64,000 bases of DNA, from the NCBI RefSeq assembly GCF_024300625.1, contig NZ_CP101322.1, positions 3,237,992-3,301,991 on the forward strand, given 5' to 3'. Under the pieces are notes generated by a model. The model saw only the letters and a list, made by a program, of their open reading frames with translations. It did no database searches and was not told where the DNA came from. Shown piece after piece: positions 61,547 through 64,000 of this stretch (its first letter is position 1; every line of letters starts with the position of its first letter). This stretch comes from Halovivax gelatinilyticus. GTDB taxonomy: Archaea > Halobacteriota > Halobacteria > Halobacteriales > Natrialbaceae. The translations under genes and the position numbers were made by a program.

Positions 61547-62743
61547 TCACCGAAGCGCCGATTGAACGGCCTCGACGCCCGCGGCGGCGTCGACGTCGGC
61601 ACCGGCGGAGTCCAGAGCCTCACCCAGCGCGGCGACGGTGAGAATAACGTTTTCGGGCCTCGCCGAGTGGCCCATACAGCCAATTCGGAATATCTCACCC
61701 GCGAGATCTCCCAGTCCCGATGCAATCTCGAGGTCGTACCGATCGAGCAGGTCGCTACAGATATCGGCGTCGTTAACACCTTCAGGCACCCGAACGGCGT
61801 TGAGACTCGGCAACCGGGCCGAAGGCGGGGCGTTCATCTCGAGTCCCATCCGTTCGAGACCTGCCTGGAGCGCCCCGGAGAGACGTTCGTGTCGTTTCCA
61901 GCGAGATTCGATCCCCTCCTCGGCGACGAGTCGGAGCGCCTCGCGCAGGGCGTAGACGTTAGTGATCGGCGCCGTGTGGTGGTACGATCGAGCCTCCCCC
62001 CAGTACCCCTCGAGCAACGAGAGATCGAGGTACCAGGATCGTGGCGGCTCGTCACGAGCCAGGACCCGCTCCATCGCTTCGTCGGAGAGCGTCAGCGGAC
62101 TCGCACCTGGTGGGCAGGACAGACACTTTTGTGCGCCGGCGTAGGCGACGTCGATGCCCCATTCGTCGACGCGCAGTTCGACGCCGCCGAGCGACGTGAC
62201 GGTGTCTGCGATGACGAGCGCACCGTTGTCGTGTGCGGCCTCGGTCAACGCCGGAACGTTCGGCTGGCGCACGCCGGTGCTCGTCTCGGCGTGGACGAAT
62301 CCGAAGACGTCGGGGTCGTGTTTCGCGAGCGCTCGTTCGACGTCGTCCGGATCGAGCGGTTCACCCCACGGTGCCTCGATCTCGACGACTGTCCCACCGG
62401 CGCGCGTTGCCATCTGAGCCATCCGTCCGCCGAAGTATCCGTTGGTTGGAACGGCCATCGTGTCGCCCGGTTCGACGAGGTTGGCGATCGCGGCTTCCAT
62501 CGCCGCCGATCCGGTCCCCGAGACGGGTATCGTCCACCGGTTGTCGGTCCTGAACGTGTATCGCAATAGCTCCTGGACCTCGTTCATCAGATCGATGAAC
62601 GCTGGGTCGAGGTGACCGACCAGCGGCGTGCTCATCGCTCTGAGCACGCGAGGGTGGACGTCGCTCGGACCCGGCCCCATCAGTGTTCGATTCGGTGGCG
62701 TGAGTTCGCTCGTCGATGGTGTGTTCGCCGTCTCTCCGTCCAT
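61547..62743 (-). CDS. Class V aminotransferase (alanine/serine-glyoxylate type)
   Basis: The protein has 398 residues. This PLP enzyme transfers the amino group of Ala or Ser to glyoxylate or a similar acceptor. Typical features are LMGPGPSDVHPRVLRAMSTPLVGHLDPAF, TGSAAMEAAIANL, HAETSTGVRQP, D180 in IADTVTSLGG and K206 in YAGAQKCLSCPPG. The C-terminal part has FRIGCMGHSARPENV. The ATG at 62743 begins the variable arm; the residues before it in the open frame are not conserved. Confidence 0.93.
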   Translation of the reverse strand: MDGETANTPSTSELTPPNRTLMGPGPSDVHPRVLRAMSTPLVGHLDPAFIDLMNEVQELLRYTFRTDNRWTIPVSGTGSAAMEAAIANLVEPGDTMAVPTNGYFGGRMAQMATRAGGTVVEIEAPWGEPLDPDDVERALAKHDPDVFGFVHAETSTGVRQPNVPALTEAAHDNGALVIADTVTSLGGVELRVDEWGIDVAYAGAQKCLSCPPGASPLTLSDEAMERVLARDEPPRSWYLDLSLLEGYWGEARSYHHTAPITNVYALREALRLVAEEGIESRWKRHERLSGALQAGLERMGLEMNAPPSARLPSLNAVRVPEGVNDADICSDLLDRYDLEIASGLGDLAGEIFRIGCMGHSARPENVILTVAALGEALDSAGADVDAAAGVEAVQSALR

Positions 62744-62834
62744 AGCGATCTTCCGGGCGCGGGCGAGAAAAACGTTCACGAAGCGGAATCGAGCGGGCTG
62801 GATCGAGTGTGAGCGACGCCGTCACCAGGATCGG

Positions 62835-63704
62835 CTACCGTTCGCCCGATACGACGTAGTATCCGAGGTGGTCACCGAACAACTTCTGACAGTGATACCC
62901 TCCGATCGCGAGGCCGACGAGTCGGTCGTCGACTCGCCCGAGCAGCGATAGCAGTTTGTAGTACGGGTAGCCGTAGAGGCTCATCCGGCCGGCCTCGTCG
63001 ATCGACGGTCTGACCGCGTCACTGATATCCCTGACCGTGACGTTCTCGAATCCCGCGTTCGAGAGCGCGGTCGTGAGTTCGTCGATGGGGTCGTACCGAA
63101 CGTCCCAGGCGTCGTAGAGCTTCTCGAAACGGCTCGCGACCTGCTGGTCCTCGATTTCGGATCGTCGAAACAGATCTGCAAAGACGATCCGACCGCCGCC
63201 GTCCAAGACGCGACTCGAGGCGTCGACCACGGCGTCATCATCTCGAGAGTGACAGAGCGCTTCGACGCCCCAGACGACGTCGACCGACCCGCTGTCGACG
63301 GATTCGAGTTCGTGAAAATCGTCGAATCGAAACGAAATACGATCGGCAGATTCCGTGGCCGCGGCGTGTGACCGCGCTCGCTCTAGCTGTCGGTCGTGTA
63401 CGTTCACACCGACGACCGACACGTCGTACGTCTCGGCGAGCCACAGCGTATCGGAGCCGACGCCGCATCCGAGGTCGAGTACCCGGTCGCCGGATTCGAT
63501 CGCCACGGCGTCGGCCACTACCTCACACATCCGCTCTACGGCGCGGGCCGGGTCGTCGTCTGCCGATTCGTAATAGCCGTGGTGATAGCTCCGGTGTCCT
63601 TCCTGGGACCAGCGTCGCTCGTGCAGGGGAAAGGACTGTTCGTACATGTCGGTCACCGCGTCCGTTCGCAACTCGTCGTCTCGTTTCGTCGTCTTTCGAT
63701 CCAT
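62835..63704 (-). CDS. Class I SAM-dependent methyltransferase
   Basis: The protein has 289 residues. The SAM-binding motif I is VLDLGCGVGSDTLWLAETY, followed by VVGVNVHDRQLERA and a motif IV region SVDVVWGVEALCHSRDD. Size and motif style fit the group that includes sterol, tocopherol and glycine/sarcosine methyltransferases; the substrate is unknown. The C-terminus (YPYYKLLSLLGRVDDRLVGLAIGGYHCQKLFGDHLGYYVV) is aromatic-rich, perhaps a lipid-like acceptor site. It starts one base after the stop of the neighbouring membrane protein gene, so they are likely co-transcribed. Confidence 0.9.
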   Translation of the reverse strand: MDRKTTKRDDELRTDAVTDMYEQSFPLHERRWSQEGHRSYHHGYYESADDDPARAVERMCEVVADAVAIESGDRVLDLGCGVGSDTLWLAETYDVSVVGVNVHDRQLERARSHAAATESADRISFRFDDFHELESVDSGSVDVVWGVEALCHSRDDDAVVDASSRVLDGGGRIVFADLFRRSEIEDQQVASRFEKLYDAWDVRYDPIDELTTALSNAGFENVTVRDISDAVRPSIDEAGRMSLYGYPYYKLLSLLGRVDDRLVGLAIGGYHCQKLFGDHLGYYVVSGER

Positions 63705-63705
63705 G

Positions 63706-64000
63706 TCAGTGGCCGTCGTCCGTCGGTGGTAGCCGCTCACGCTCGGCTTTCCCTGTGGGGTGGGGTTCGTCCGAATCAGCCGGTTCGAACGGTTCGTATT
63801 CTGCGAGCGCTTCGGGAGTGGGAATGTCTCGGTCTCCGTCAGCGTGGGGTTCGGTAACTGACAACCGGGCGATTCCGATAGCCAGTAGTGCGGTAATGAA
63901 CCCGAATAAGGCGATCGCGTCCGCGATCGTTTCGGCGACGATCGCAAATCCGAGCGGAATGGCCGCGACCGTCAGTACGCCACAGATCATCGCGAAGAGC
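63706..64000 (-). CDS. Small membrane protein with acidic tail, runs off the window
   Basis: The minus-strand frame stays open to the edge, so the N-terminus may lie outside; ATG at 63990 is the first in view. There are two hydrophobic helices (ICGVLTVAAIPLGFAIVAETIADAIALFGFITALLAIGIARL) and a 50-residue acidic, Pro-rich tail ending at 63706. No family is recognised. The one-base gap to the methyltransferase suggests an operon. Confidence 0.7.
   Translation of the reverse strand, partial: LFAMICGVLTVAAIPLGFAIVAETIADAIALFGFITALLAIGIARLSVTEPHADGDRDIPTPEALAEYEPFEPADSDEPHPTGKAERERLPPTDDGH

Overview
The window is a piece of haloarchaeal chromosome. The DNA is GC-rich, the proteins are strongly acidic, and many genes carry a TATA box about 25-30 bases before the start codon, which implies leaderless mRNAs. 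The lipoproteins have twin-arginine signals followed by a lipobox Cys. The gene content is archaeal: Cdc48-type AAA ATPase, RPA operon, Lhr helicase, GHMP-type shikimate kinase and ADP-forming acyl-CoA synthetase. Several families are known almost only from haloarchaea (DUF7344, DUF7563, DUF7128, DUF5796, MTH865-like). No species is assigned. Gene families were recognised by reading the proteins; no database search was run.

Layout. 1-6.2 kb is a loose cluster of small regulators: two membrane-tailed DUF7344 proteins, a PadR regulator, another winged-helix protein, a membrane-anchored HTH protein and a small zinc protein. It also holds a truncated hexapeptide acyltransferase and a DUF1616 membrane protein. 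6.6-9.1 kb has a dihydroorotase-family amidohydrolase convergent with pyrD. 9.3-18.0 kb is a complete Mrp-type Na+/H+ antiporter operon in the order E-F-G-A(C-terminal part)-B-C-D-D-D, with overlapping or nearly touching genes. 18.5-24.1 kb has a GT2 glycosyltransferase with a DUF354 protein, a divergent integrase-like protein, a MATE transporter and a membrane hydrolase. 24.2-26.7 kb has thiE-thiM, an unknown protein and a YbaK-type deacylase.

26.9-31.5 kb is a zinc/manganese uptake locus: a His-rich lipoprotein, then a ZnuA-like binding protein, ATPase and permease. A repeated His/Trp-rich module occurs twice in the lipoprotein and once inside ZnuA, where ordinary ZnuA has its His-rich loop. 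31.7-35.5 kb has an ADP-forming acyl-CoA synthetase, a phosphotransacetylase-like partner and an Lrp-TRASH regulator. 35.6-40.3 kb has two cobalamin genes (cobO, cbiP) around an ABC exporter. 42.3-48.9 kb has the RPA operon (RPA, RPA-associated protein, phosphoesterase) followed by lhr. 49.1-52.8 kb has archaetidylserine decarboxylase, Cdc48, and the DUF7128 and DUF5796 proteins. 53.1-59.0 kb has a pseudo-deacetylase lipoprotein, shikimate kinase with chorismate mutase, a disordered protein and sucCD. 59.2-64.0 kb has a UbiA prenyltransferase, tRNA-Glu preceded by tRNA-derived repeats, a FAH-family enzyme, a class V aminotransferase, a methyltransferase and a truncated membrane protein.

The strongest candidates for something undescribed are the shared metal-binding module of the zinc locus, the tRNA-Glu-derived repeat array at 60.3-60.6 kb, and the 38-base tandem repeat between thiE and its divergent neighbour. 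Weaker leads are several enzyme families missing catalytic residues and a cluster of membrane-tethered regulators at the left end. Two short zinc-binding proteins (48 and 44 residues) are annotated that would be missed by a 60-residue cutoff.
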